This document shows, piece after piece, positions 33,863 through 41,662 of a stretch of 49,184 nucleotides of DNA. Origin of the DNA: Phycisphaerae bacterium (GTDB lineage: Bacteria; Planctomycetota; Phycisphaerae; Phycisphaerales; SM1A02). Every line of letters starts with the position of its first letter. Position 1 is the stretch's first letter. A program made the translations under genes and the position numbers. The stretch lies in the NCBI GenBank assembly GCA_018656645.1, contig JABHZL010000046.1, positions 1-49,184 of the forward strand, read 5' to 3'. The notes below the pieces were generated by a model. That model was not told the origin of the DNA. It saw only the letters and a program-made list of their open reading frames with translations, and ran no database searches.

Positions 33863-34623
33863 CAGCGCCGCTAGTTGGTTCATTGATAGGGCTGTTGGTT
33901 GTTATTGCTAGAGTTGGAGGCTTGGTACTCACTGCTCCAGTTCTTGCATCTCCTGCAATCCCAAAATTGATCCGAGTTGTAATAGCATTGACACTTGGTT
34001 TTGCTGTTTGGTCGTTGATTCCTCCACTTTCTGGGCTCACACAAAATGGAATTGGTTTGCTTGTACTCCTTGGTGTTGAATTTGCACTTGGGGCAACTAT
34101 TGGTTTTCTCATTAATATTCCACTCGTTGCATGTCAGATGAGTGGAACACTCATGGGGCAACAGATGAGTCTTGCACTGCCATCGATGCTCGATCCTTCC
34201 TCAGGATCGCAAACAGATGTACTCGGGCAGGGATTCATGATGCTCGCAGTCGTATGCTTTGTTGTGATTGGCGGTGTTGAGCAAACATTCTCAGCAATCG
34301 TTGCTAGTTTTTCTCATTTGCAAGCATCAGCACTTCTTGAACATGGACTAGCGCAATCATTGAGCGCGATGATTGATACAGCCTTTGAGTTTGCACTTCG
34401 AATGGCGTTGCCTATCCTTGCAGTGTTGTTGTTGCAAACAGCAGCGCTTGCTATTGTTGCAAGATCAATGCCCCAACTAAATATTTTTAGCATCGGTTTA
34501 CCGCTACGTATTCTTGTCGGATTGCTCGTTCTTGTTGGAGGACTTGCTTTTATTGGGCAAACGATGGAAACGTATTTGCCTCTTGGCATTGAGCAAGCGA
34601 CTTCATGGGCGGGCGTTGTCTAA
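33859..34623 (+). CDS. fliR: Flagellar export gate protein FliR
   Basis: FliR is the third gate subunit. The 254-residue protein has about six membrane segments and typical FliR parts: RVGGLVLTAPVLASPAIPKL at the start, GVEFALGATIGFLINIPLVA, SGTLMGQQMSLAL and PQLNIFSIGLPLRILVGLLV near the end. It overlaps fliQ by four bases, and its TAA stop overlaps the flhB start as TAATG. Confidence 0.96.
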   Translation: MTAPLVGSLIGLLVVIARVGGLVLTAPVLASPAIPKLIRVVIALTLGFAVWSLIPPLSGLTQNGIGLLVLLGVEFALGATIGFLINIPLVACQMSGTLMGQQMSLALPSMLDPSSGSQTDVLGQGFMMLAVVCFVVIGGVEQTFSAIVASFSHLQASALLEHGLAQSLSAMIDTAFEFALRMALPILAVLLLQTAALAIVARSMPQLNIFSIGLPLRILVGLLVLVGGLAFIGQTMETYLPLGIEQATSWAGVV

Positions 34624-35636
34624 TGTCATACGATCGCCAAGAAGCAACAGAGCAGCCAACTGACAGACGGCTAACACGTGCAAGAGAGGAAGGAAAAGTT
34701 GCGCGAAGTGGTGACTTCTCCTCTTCGGTGCTCTCGCTCGTTGCGATAGGATTTGCTTTGTATTGGTTTCCACAGATGCTTGTTGCAGTAGAGGGACTTC
34801 TTTCGACTGGTTTTTCGTTTTCAACAGAAGATCCAAATCTATTGCTTATGCAATCAGGCGTGTTCCTGTTACAAATCCTTCTGTTGCCATGCCTCGTTCT
34901 TTTTGCTGCTGCGGTGTTCGCAGGAGTAATACAAGTTGGGGGACTCTTTGCCCCAACTGCAGCCAAGGTGGATCCGAGTCGTGTTCATCCAGGTTCAGGT
35001 TGGATTTTGCTGTGGGGTGGACATGGCTGGATGAACTTGTTGTTTTCATGTTGCAAGTTGACAGCAGCAGTCATTGCTGCAGGTGCGGTAGGTTGGTCAT
35101 ATAAAAACGAATTGTTATCCCCTTCAGGTGGCGAGCTCATGGCAGAGCTTTCAACGGTTGGGACGATCGCAGGAAAAATGGTTTTTGCTTCTGCCGGTAG
35201 TTTGTTTGTTTTGGGTGTGCTCGATGTTGTCTGGCAACGATATTTGTGGAAATCAAGATTAAAGATGACTCGGCAAGAAGTGATCACAGAGCAAAAAGAA
35301 CAACAGGGCAACGCAAAAATTCGGCAAACAGTGCCATTTGATCATTATGCGAGCGAACGTATTCCGCCTTCGCTTGTTCTCGTTGGAAAAACAATTGCAA
35401 TTTCGATTCGTTGGAACCCAACAACGATGACTTCACCTGTTGTTCTAGCATTTATTCGTGAGGATGAAATTGACTCCATCACAGAGAAGGCAAAATTACA
35501 AAAAATTCCAGTTGAGGTTAATTACTGGTTGTGCAGTCGAGTTGAACAAAGTTGTGATATTGGCACTGCAGTACCGCCTTCATTACACAGTGAAATCGCA
35601 TCGGTGCTCACTCGTGGGAGGAGAAAAATCGCATGA
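34623..35636 (+). CDS. flhB: Flagellar export switch protein FlhB with altered NPTH site
   Basis: FlhB has four N-terminal transmembrane helices and a cytoplasmic domain that normally cleaves itself between Asn and Pro of an NPTH motif to switch substrate class. The N-terminus is typical (EATEQPTDRRLTRAREEGKV), as are FAPTAAKVDPSRVHPGSGW and TRQEVITEQKEQQGN. The cleavage site here reads WNPTTMTSP: Asn265, Pro266 and Thr267 are kept but His is Thr268, and the loop after it is about a dozen residues shorter than usual. The length is 337 residues. I chose 34623 because the domain starts there and its ATG overlaps the fliR stop; a start 18 bases earlier is possible. It overlaps flhA by ATGA. Confidence 0.95.
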   Translation: MSYDRQEATEQPTDRRLTRAREEGKVARSGDFSSSVLSLVAIGFALYWFPQMLVAVEGLLSTGFSFSTEDPNLLLMQSGVFLLQILLLPCLVLFAAAVFAGVIQVGGLFAPTAAKVDPSRVHPGSGWILLWGGHGWMNLLFSCCKLTAAVIAAGAVGWSYKNELLSPSGGELMAELSTVGTIAGKMVFASAGSLFVLGVLDVVWQRYLWKSRLKMTRQEVITEQKEQQGNAKIRQTVPFDHYASERIPPSLVLVGKTIAISIRWNPTTMTSPVVLAFIREDEIDSITEKAKLQKIPVEVNYWLCSRVEQSCDIGTAVPPSLHSEIASVLTRGRRKIA

Positions 35637-37714
35637 ATAATATTTCAAGTAGTTTTGAATATTTCTTGAGACAACTTGCATCGCATCGCCATTACCTTGT
35701 GCCCGGTCTATTGTTGAGTTTGGTTGCTGTACTTGTTGTTCCATTACCTCCGGGTATTCTTGACGTGCTGCTTGCAGCCAATATTTCACTAGCCGCAGTT
35801 ATTTTGCTCACGACAATCTATACAAAAAGTCCATTGGATTTCAGTGTATTTCCTGCATTATTGTTGATCACTACCCTTGGCAGGCTTGTACTGAATGTCG
35901 CATCAACACGTTTGATTCTTTCAGCGGATGCAAGTTCGCCTGAGGCGGCAGTGGGAATGGCAGGACATGTAATTGAAGCGTTTGGTGGGTTTGTCGCTGG
36001 ATCTAGCATCATTGTTGGTGCGATTATCTTTTTGATTTTAGTTATTGTGCAATTTGTTGTTATTACCAAAGGCGCAACACGCATGAGTGAAGTCGCTGCT
36101 CGTTTTACACTTGACGCAATGCCCGGACGTCAGATGGCGATTGATGCAGATCTCTCCGCAGGTTTGATAAAAGAGCGTGAAGCTACGGATCGTCGTGACC
36201 GAGTGTTACGAGAAGCAGATTTTTATGGCGCGATGGATGGAGCAAGTAAGTTTGTACGCGGCGATGCGATTGCAGGTCTTGTCATTATTGTCGTGAATAT
36301 TGTTGGTGGTCTTGGTGTTGGCCTTCTTGAACGAGGGTGGTCTCCTGGTGCAACGTTTGATTTGTTTACTCGTTTGACAATTGGTGATGGTTTAGCAAGT
36401 CAAATTCCATCTTTTCTCATTGCAGTTGCAGCTGGGTTGATTGTCGCAAGAGCAGGCGATCGCCGCCCATTAGGTATGGAAATACCTACGCAATTAGTTT
36501 CTCAACCAGCAGCGCTTGCACTTGTTGCTAGTTTTCTCGTGGTCCTGTCTATTCTTACACCCTTGCCAACATTTCCACTGTTGATTCTTGCAGCAGTTTT
36601 AGGCGGCCTCGCTTGGTCGTCGCATCAACAGCGAATCGAAGAAGAAAAGCAGGATGCAATTGAAGAACCAATTGTGATTCCAGAAACAAATACTGTCGCT
36701 CCAGTTGTTGACATGTTGCAGGTAGAACTTGGCATCGGATTGCTTTCACTTGCTCAAGTTGAACAGGGCGGCCAACTGTTAGAACGATTTTCTGCAGTTC
36801 GTGCATCTATTTCACAAGAATTAGGTCTTGTTGTTCCTCCAATTCGTGTGTTAGATAATATTGAACTGGCAAATTCTTCGTACAGGATTAAAATTCGTGG
36901 AGGAATTGTTGGTGAAGGGACACTTCATCGTGACAGAGAGATGGTTGTCGTTGGAGAAGAAGTTGGTCGAGGCTTTGATGGTATTCGAGAAAAAGAACCA
37001 GTTTTTGGTTTGTCTGCACTGTGGATTTCAACAGACCGTTCTGAAGAAGCCAGAGAATTAGGATTAACAAGTGTAGATGCTCTTTCAGTTCTCGTTACAC
37101 ATCTCTCTCAAATCGTCACACACCATGCTTCTGAACTCATTTCATGGGAAGAAGTCTCGAGGCTTGTTGAAGGTTTAAAACAAACTTCTCCTCGGCTTGT
37201 TGAAGAAACGATGAGTGAATCACTGACAATTTCAAAGTTACATCGAATTGTGAAGTTGTTGCTTGCTGAACAAGTTCCGATTATTGATATGGAAACAATT
37301 GTTGAAACTTCTGCAGACCATATTTGTGGTTCGATCGAAACATGTGTTGAGAAAGTACGAATTGCACTTAGAAGACAAATTTGTTCGCAAGTTTCATCTC
37401 AAAATGTACATGGGCAACAGTCAATCCAATGCATCACACTTCCGCCTGCGATTGAATCTGCATTACACCGAAATACATATTCAGATTTGCAACCCAAAAC
37501 ACTCTCAACAGCGCTATCACGTGCTACTGCTCCGATTGTACGTGAAGGGCGACCTGCAGTTGTTGTTGTATCTTCTGAGGCTGCTCGACGATTTTTACGA
37601 GAGGCAGTTGCCCAATATGAACCTTCGATTGTCATTCTTAGCCAGCAAGAAATTGTCACCGAGGTTGATTTGGAAGTAGTAGGCACGATTGATGTCGCTT
37701 CGCGAGCGTCGTAG
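35633..37714 (+). CDS. flhA: Flagellar export protein FlhA
   Basis: FlhA forms the nonameric export ring. About eight transmembrane segments occupy the first 320 residues. The FHIPEP-type region is recognisable in DFSVFPALLLITTLGRLVLN, TKGATRMSEVAARFTLDAMPGRQMAID and EREATDRRDRVLREADFYGAMDGASKFV. The cytoplasmic domain starts after a charged linker (HQQRIEEEKQDAIEE) and includes VVPPIRVLDN. The length of 693 residues is normal. The gene follows flhB by a four-base overlap. Confidence 0.97.
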   Translation: MNNISSSFEYFLRQLASHRHYLVPGLLLSLVAVLVVPLPPGILDVLLAANISLAAVILLTTIYTKSPLDFSVFPALLLITTLGRLVLNVASTRLILSADASSPEAAVGMAGHVIEAFGGFVAGSSIIVGAIIFLILVIVQFVVITKGATRMSEVAARFTLDAMPGRQMAIDADLSAGLIKEREATDRRDRVLREADFYGAMDGASKFVRGDAIAGLVIIVVNIVGGLGVGLLERGWSPGATFDLFTRLTIGDGLASQIPSFLIAVAAGLIVARAGDRRPLGMEIPTQLVSQPAALALVASFLVVLSILTPLPTFPLLILAAVLGGLAWSSHQQRIEEEKQDAIEEPIVIPETNTVAPVVDMLQVELGIGLLSLAQVEQGGQLLERFSAVRASISQELGLVVPPIRVLDNIELANSSYRIKIRGGIVGEGTLHRDREMVVVGEEVGRGFDGIREKEPVFGLSALWISTDRSEEARELGLTSVDALSVLVTHLSQIVTHHASELISWEEVSRLVEGLKQTSPRLVEETMSESLTISKLHRIVKLLLAEQVPIIDMETIVETSADHICGSIETCVEKVRIALRRQICSQVSSQNVHGQQSIQCITLPPAIESALHRNTYSDLQPKTLSTALSRATAPIVREGRPAVVVVSSEAARRFLREAVAQYEPSIVILSQQEIVTEVDLEVVGTIDVASRAS

Positions 37715-37741
37715 AGATTTTTCAAGGTATGATGACAGTGT

Positions 37742-38722
37742 ATGAGTAGAAATAAACGCACAACAGAGCCGCCAGTGGCAACCCTAGAAGACCGAGAAAA
37801 AACGGTTGCTTATGCTAAATCACTACTCAAAGAGAATAAAGATACTTCAATCGACGCTGCTAAAATTGAAGAGGGAATAGAAGAAATTCGTTCTATGGTT
37901 GGTGAGGTACTTGAGCATGGATCTGCCGGATGGCTTTCTCCAGCACTTGCTCAATCACACGCATGGCTAGTTTCTCAGGGTATACCTGATGATGAAGCAA
38001 CAACTGTTGTGCAGCGTGCTGGTGAAGGCTCAGACATAGATAGAGATACATTGCATCAGCGGTTGGTTGAAACTTTTTTGACTAGGCTGCCTTCGTGTAC
38101 GCTGCCCCCAAGAAGAGAAGCTGGGCAACGAGCGGTGATTGCATTGATTGGTCCAACAGGGGTTGGCAAGACAACTACGATTGCAAAGCTTGCTACTCGC
38201 TTCCGTTTACAACAGGGTCGACGCGTTGCGTTGATTACTGCAGATACATACAGAATTGCAGCGGTCGATCAACTGCAAAAATATGCAGAGCTTGTTGACG
38301 CTTCATTTTATGTTGCAAGTACGAAACAGCAAATGCGTGAAACGATTGCATCAATACATGATGTTGATGTAATTCTGATTGATACTGCTGGTCGTAGTCG
38401 GACTGACGGCGATCGAATACAAGAAACAGGTGAAATTGTTGCTGCCGCCGAGCCAACTGAGCGGCACCTTGTGTTGTCGGCTGCGACATCATTAACAGCA
38501 ACACGAAGAGCTGCAGAAAGTTTTATGGTGACCGGTTGCGACCGTATCATTGTCACGAAGTTAGACGAGGCTGGTTCATTAGGTGAAATTATTTCAACTC
38601 TCAGCGAACTTCAATTGCCAGTGAGTTGGTTTACAAACGGGCAGGATGTATCGGCAAATATTGAGCCAGCAAAAATGGAACGACTTGTCGAATCTTTGCT
38701 ACCTACTGGATGCATCGCGTGA
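37742..38722 (+). CDS. flhF: SRP-type GTPase FlhF
   Basis: FlhF is a signal-recognition-type GTPase that positions flagella. The N domain is helical. The G domain has GPTGVGKTTT (137-146), ITADTYRIAAVDQLQKYAEL, DTAGR (214-218) and TKLDEA (272-277), typical of the SRP/FtsY/FlhF class. The N-terminal region before the GTPase is short (about 125 residues), so the basic domain is reduced. TATGAT ends eight bases before the ATG, so the gene may also have its own leaderless promoter inside the flagellar cluster. It overlaps flhG by 13 bases. Confidence 0.95.
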   Translation: MSRNKRTTEPPVATLEDREKTVAYAKSLLKENKDTSIDAAKIEEGIEEIRSMVGEVLEHGSAGWLSPALAQSHAWLVSQGIPDDEATTVVQRAGEGSDIDRDTLHQRLVETFLTRLPSCTLPPRREAGQRAVIALIGPTGVGKTTTIAKLATRFRLQQGRRVALITADTYRIAAVDQLQKYAELVDASFYVASTKQQMRETIASIHDVDVILIDTAGRSRTDGDRIQETGEIVAAAEPTERHLVLSAATSLTATRRAAESFMVTGCDRIIVTKLDEAGSLGEIISTLSELQLPVSWFTNGQDVSANIEPAKMERLVESLLPTGCIA

Positions 38723-39549
38723 TAGAGAAAGCGTGTAGTGACGATTCACATCGTAAGCCTCGCCGAGCGGGGCGTGCGATTGTTGTTACATCTGGAAAGG
38801 GGGGTGTGGGAAAAACGAATATTTCCGTAAATCTTGCTGTTTCACTTTCGCAACTTGGTCGCAAAGTGACAGTCATGGATGCAGATCTAGGAATGGCGAA
38901 TGCGGATGTACTTTGTGATTTAACTTTGCGAAATGGTCTTGAAGATGTTGTTTCAGGAAAAAAGAAATTAGATGAAATTGCTATTACGGCACCTGGTGGG
39001 TTTAAATTACTTCCAGGAGCTGGCGGTGTTCCCTCCATTGCAGACTTGCCGGAAGTAGATCGGAATCGCTTGATCGATGCGCTTGCAAGACTTGAAGCGC
39101 GAAACGATTATTTGATTGTTGACACTGGCGCAGGGATAGGTGCTTCTGTGATGGGATTTGTTGTAGCAGTTGAACGTGTACTTCTTATTACTACTCCGGA
39201 GCCAACTGCAATTACCGATGCTTACGCAATGCTTAAAACAATTCGTAAGCGTAGACCAAAAACTCGGGCAAGGCTGGTCGTAAATCAAGTTGAATCGCTC
39301 GCTGAGGGGATTGCGGTTCATGGTCGCATCGATCAGGCTTCGAGACGGTTTTTAGGGGTCGGTATCGGATTTGCGGGGTCAATTCCAAAAGATCCACAAA
39401 TCCCACTTGCTGTACGCAGGCGTTCACCGGTGGTGATCAACGCCCCAAAATCCCCTGCTGCCAAAGCAATTCAAAGGCTCGCCGCCTCTATCGACGGCTC
39501 GCCAGTCCAGGAACGCAGATCATTGCTCTCATTTTTGACTCGTTCCTGA
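38710..39549 (+). CDS. flhG: FlhG/YlxH-type MinD-like ATPase
   Basis: FlhG controls flagellar number or placement together with FlhF. A deviant Walker A motif SGKGGVGKT lies at 28-36, followed by DADLGMANADVLCDL and GFKLLPGAGGVPSIADL. The conserved Asp region reads LIVDTGAGIGASVM. The 279-residue length is normal. The start lies inside the end of flhF. A Gly/Lys-rich N-terminal tail precedes the ATPase domain. It is the last gene before a 206-base gap that leads to the sigma-factor gene. Confidence 0.94.
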   Translation: MHRVIEKACSDDSHRKPRRAGRAIVVTSGKGGVGKTNISVNLAVSLSQLGRKVTVMDADLGMANADVLCDLTLRNGLEDVVSGKKKLDEIAITAPGGFKLLPGAGGVPSIADLPEVDRNRLIDALARLEARNDYLIVDTGAGIGASVMGFVVAVERVLLITTPEPTAITDAYAMLKTIRKRRPKTRARLVVNQVESLAEGIAVHGRIDQASRRFLGVGIGFAGSIPKDPQIPLAVRRRSPVVINAPKSPAAKAIQRLAASIDGSPVQERRSLLSFLTRS

Positions 39550-39583
39550 CCCTTCATCCCAGAAAAGTGCCCTCTAACGACCG

Positions 39584-39601
39584 ATAACCGGTTGCGGTTA
39601 T
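39584..39601 (+). other. Stem-loop downstream of flhG
   Basis: ATAACCG (39584-39590) pairs with CGGTTAT (39595-39601) around GTTG. No T-tract follows. It precedes a second, stronger hairpin and may be part of the 3' end of the flagellar message. Confidence 0.45.
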
Positions 39602-39630
39602 TCGGGTTATGACATTTGCAGGTTGCTGTC

Positions 39631-39658
39631 GATTTGCCCTCGTCAAAGAGGGCAAATC
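39631..39658 (+). terminator. Candidate terminator after the flhF-flhG unit
   Basis: GATTTGCCCTC (39631-39641) pairs over 11 bp with GAGGGCAAATC (39648-39658) around GTCAAA. TCTATTTT follows, a partial T-tract. It probably ends or attenuates the upstream flagellar transcript before the sigma-factor gene. Confidence 0.6.
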
Positions 39659-39763
39659 TCTATTTTGCCACATCTGAGGGGTCCATTCTCGGACTCTTAG
39701 CAGGTGGATCAGCATGCAGTTTCTCTTGCAATGTTAATTTTTCTCTTCGAATTAGTTGAGCGC

Positions 39764-39805
39764 AGAAGATCTGAATGTGATCTTCTATAAGGAGTACTTC
39801 GTACT
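39764..39805 (+). other. Twin hairpins just upstream of the sigma-factor start
   Basis: AGAAGATC (39764-39771) pairs with GATCTTCT (39779-39786) and AGTAC (39793-39797) pairs with GTACT (39801-39805). AAGGAG at 39789-39794 lies between and partly within them. No in-frame start codon lies at a normal distance from that AAGGAG. The next ATG is at 39819. The hairpins could be a translational control element or remnants of a longer leader. Confidence 0.4.
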
Positions 39806-39818
39806 TAATTTTCGCTTT

Positions 39819-40838
39819 ATGTCAAACAATTACGCAACACCATTAACCAACACGCCCTCTGCGCGGTATAGTCTTGGCAACATCGATGCCAAGGATCGGC
39901 AGGATGTTGAAAGTTTTCCGTTTTCTAATGTAGAAGACGCAGGACAAAATACGTTAGGGTCAAGGAGTCGACCGATGCCAAGTGCAACAGTATCAAAAAC
40001 AAAACAAGATACGAAATCTCAGTACACATTCACTGGAAAGGTCCCAAAGGGCTTAGACAAGATTGTGTCAACACCTCGCGGCGATATGGAATTGCTCCAT
40101 GTCTGGCTGACGTACAAAGCGGAAGGTACGCAAGAGTGGCGGAATGTTCTGATTGAACAATATCTCACGCTTGTTCGCTATACCGCAGAACGTTTGCATT
40201 ACAAATTACCTTCTGAAGTTGATGTCGATGATCTCTACTCAGCTGGTGTGTTTGGTTTGATGCATGCGATCAATGCGTATGATCTTTCAAGAGGGATTAA
40301 ATTTGAAACATATTGTACGCAGCGCGTCATGGGAGCGATCTACGACGAACTGCGTGCAAACGACTGGGTTCCACGCCTCGTCCGATCTCGAACTGCGAAA
40401 GTCGAGCGAGCTCGTAAGGCGATCGAAATGGAAACCGGCGAAAAAGCGACGAATGATGAAATCATCAATCACATGGAAGTAGATTCGAATGAGTTTGAAA
40501 AACTTGATCGTGATTCTCGCCCTGTGATGATGACGTCGCTGAATCGAAAAGCGTACGACAGCGATTCAAGCCGTGAAGTGACTGAGATTGATGTGATCTC
40601 AGATGATCGTCAAGAGAATCCTGTGCATGAATTGCAAAAGAAAGACCTCCAACTGTTGTTGACCAAGGGGCTTTCAAGAGCAGAACACTTGATCGTCGTA
40701 CTGTATTACTACGAAGAGATGACTATGAAGGAAATTGGCGCGACTCTTGATCTATCAGAATCACGCGTAAGTCAAATGCACTCATCTATCCTTGCTCGTC
40801 TTAAAGCGCAAATGCAACATCGTTGCAAAGAGTTTTGA
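39819..40838 (+). CDS. fliA: FliA/WhiG-type flagellar sigma factor
   Basis: This sigma-28-class factor directs RNA polymerase to late flagellar genes in other bacteria. Region 2 is clear (VDVDDLYSAGVFGLMHAINAYDLSRGIKFETYC, read in parts) with the RVMGAIYDELRANDWVPR segment typical of the FliA/WhiG group. Region 3 follows (TAKVERARKAIEMETGEKAT). Region 4 is also clear (VVLYYYEEMTMKEIGATL, SESRVSQMHSSIL). About 80 residues before the sigma core are low-complexity Ser/Thr/Asn-rich, unusual for the group. The start is uncertain: 39819 is supported by TAATTT ending seven bases upstream, while a TTG at 39756 would add 21 residues across the hairpins. An in-frame ATG at 39975 is a further option. 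Confidence 0.9.
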   Translation: MSNNYATPLTNTPSARYSLGNIDAKDRQDVESFPFSNVEDAGQNTLGSRSRPMPSATVSKTKQDTKSQYTFTGKVPKGLDKIVSTPRGDMELLHVWLTYKAEGTQEWRNVLIEQYLTLVRYTAERLHYKLPSEVDVDDLYSAGVFGLMHAINAYDLSRGIKFETYCTQRVMGAIYDELRANDWVPRLVRSRTAKVERARKAIEMETGEKATNDEIINHMEVDSNEFEKLDRDSRPVMMTSLNRKAYDSDSSREVTEIDVISDDRQENPVHELQKKDLQLLLTKGLSRAEHLIVVLYYYEEMTMKEIGATLDLSESRVSQMHSSILARLKAQMQHRCKEF

Positions 40839-40862
40839 GCCAAGGGTTGAGTTACCCAACTG

Positions 40863-40898
40863 AAAAAGGCCGCGACGAAAGTCGCGGCCTTTTTTTTT
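40863..40898 (+). terminator. Strong intrinsic terminator after the sigma-factor gene
   Basis: GGCCGCGAC (40868-40876) pairs with GTCGCGGCC (40881-40889) around GAAA, flanked by five A residues on one side and nine T residues on the other. It ends the flagellar unit on the plus strand and, because of its A-rich left arm, could also act on the minus strand for scoB. Confidence 0.95.
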
Positions 40899-40939
40899 AG
40901 GAAATATAATTAATCCAAGCGGCAATGAGCGCAATAAAC

Positions 40940-40952
40940 TACCTATGAGGTA
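40940..40952. repeat. Palindrome TACCTATGAGGTA, copy 2
   Basis: A TACCT-ATG-AGGTA inverted repeat followed by ATAAA lies 17 bases beyond the scoB stop codon. It differs from the copy at 339-351 by one base and shares the same ATAAA tail. Confidence 0.5.
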
Positions 40953-40968
40953 ATAAACTCATCTAGGG

Positions 40969-41622
40969 TTAGTGTTGGCAAGCAGCTGAAACAAGTACTT
41001 CAGCGGTTGTTTTTTCGAGGACTTCGTCGATTGTGACATCAGGGGCGAGTTCGATAATTTCAAAACGACGTTTTTCTTCGTTCATTTCCATGACACAAAG
41101 GTCAGTGATGATCATGTTAATGCAGCGAAGACCAGTCAAAGGTAGCGTGCAGGTTGGAATCAATTTTGGGTCCCCCTTACGGGTGACATGATCCATAATG
41201 ACAACAACTTTGTTGACACCAGCAACGAGATCCATCGCGCCGCCCATGCCTTTGATCATTTTTCCGGGAATCATCCAATTCGCGATATCACCTTCTTGTG
41301 ATATTTCCATAGCACCAAGAATGGCAAGATCAATATGGCCGCCGCGGATCATCGCAAATGAATCAGCCGAGGAGAAGTAGCTTGCTCCTGGGACGGCTGT
41401 TACAGTTTGCTTTCCTGCATTTATCAAGTCTGCATCAACAGCGTCATCTGTGGGGAATTCTCCCATGCCGAGCAATCCATTTTCAGATTGCAGCCAAACT
41501 TCCATGCCATCGGGCACATAGTTGGCGACAAGGGTGGGCATCCCAATACCTAAATTGACATAAAAGCCGTCTTGTAATTCTTGAGCGGCACGCTTTGCAA
41601 TTCCGTTTCGATCTAATGGCAT
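40969..41622 (-). CDS. scoB: 3-oxoacid CoA-transferase subunit B
   Basis: This enzyme moves CoA between succinyl-CoA (or acetyl-CoA) and 3-oxoacids, in ketone-body or butyrate metabolism. The B subunit carries the catalytic glutamate in SENGLLGMG (Glu47). GIGMPTLVANYVPDG, RGGHIDLAILGAMEISQEGDIANWMIPGKM and GGAMDLVAGVNKVVV are typical of the family. The A subunit is not in this window, although A and B are usually adjacent. The start at 41622 has TATTAT six bases upstream and no Shine-Dalgarno site. It is transcribed away from the ALDH7 gene. Confidence 0.94.
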   Translation of the reverse strand: MPLDRNGIAKRAAQELQDGFYVNLGIGMPTLVANYVPDGMEVWLQSENGLLGMGEFPTDDAVDADLINAGKQTVTAVPGASYFSSADSFAMIRGGHIDLAILGAMEISQEGDIANWMIPGKMIKGMGGAMDLVAGVNKVVVIMDHVTRKGDPKLIPTCTLPLTGLRCINMIITDLCVMEMNEEKRRFEIIELAPDVTIDEVLEKTTAEVLVSAACQH

Positions 41623-41662
41623 ACGTGGATAATACCACCTCTTGGTGTGCTAGAATACGCCA
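41623..41662. promoter_or_regulatory. Compact divergent promoter of scoB and the ALDH7 gene
   Basis: The 40-base spacer holds a minus-strand TATTAT (41634-41629) six bases before the scoB ATG and a plus-strand TAGAAT (41651-41656) six bases before the ALDH7 ATG. Neither gene has a Shine-Dalgarno sequence. This is the clearest pair of leaderless-type starts in the window. Confidence 0.6.

Noticed and set aside
39789-39794. AAGGAG as the ribosome binding site of the sigma-factor gene
   Set aside because: No in-frame ATG, GTG or TTG lies 5-10 bases downstream; the next ATG is 24 bases away.
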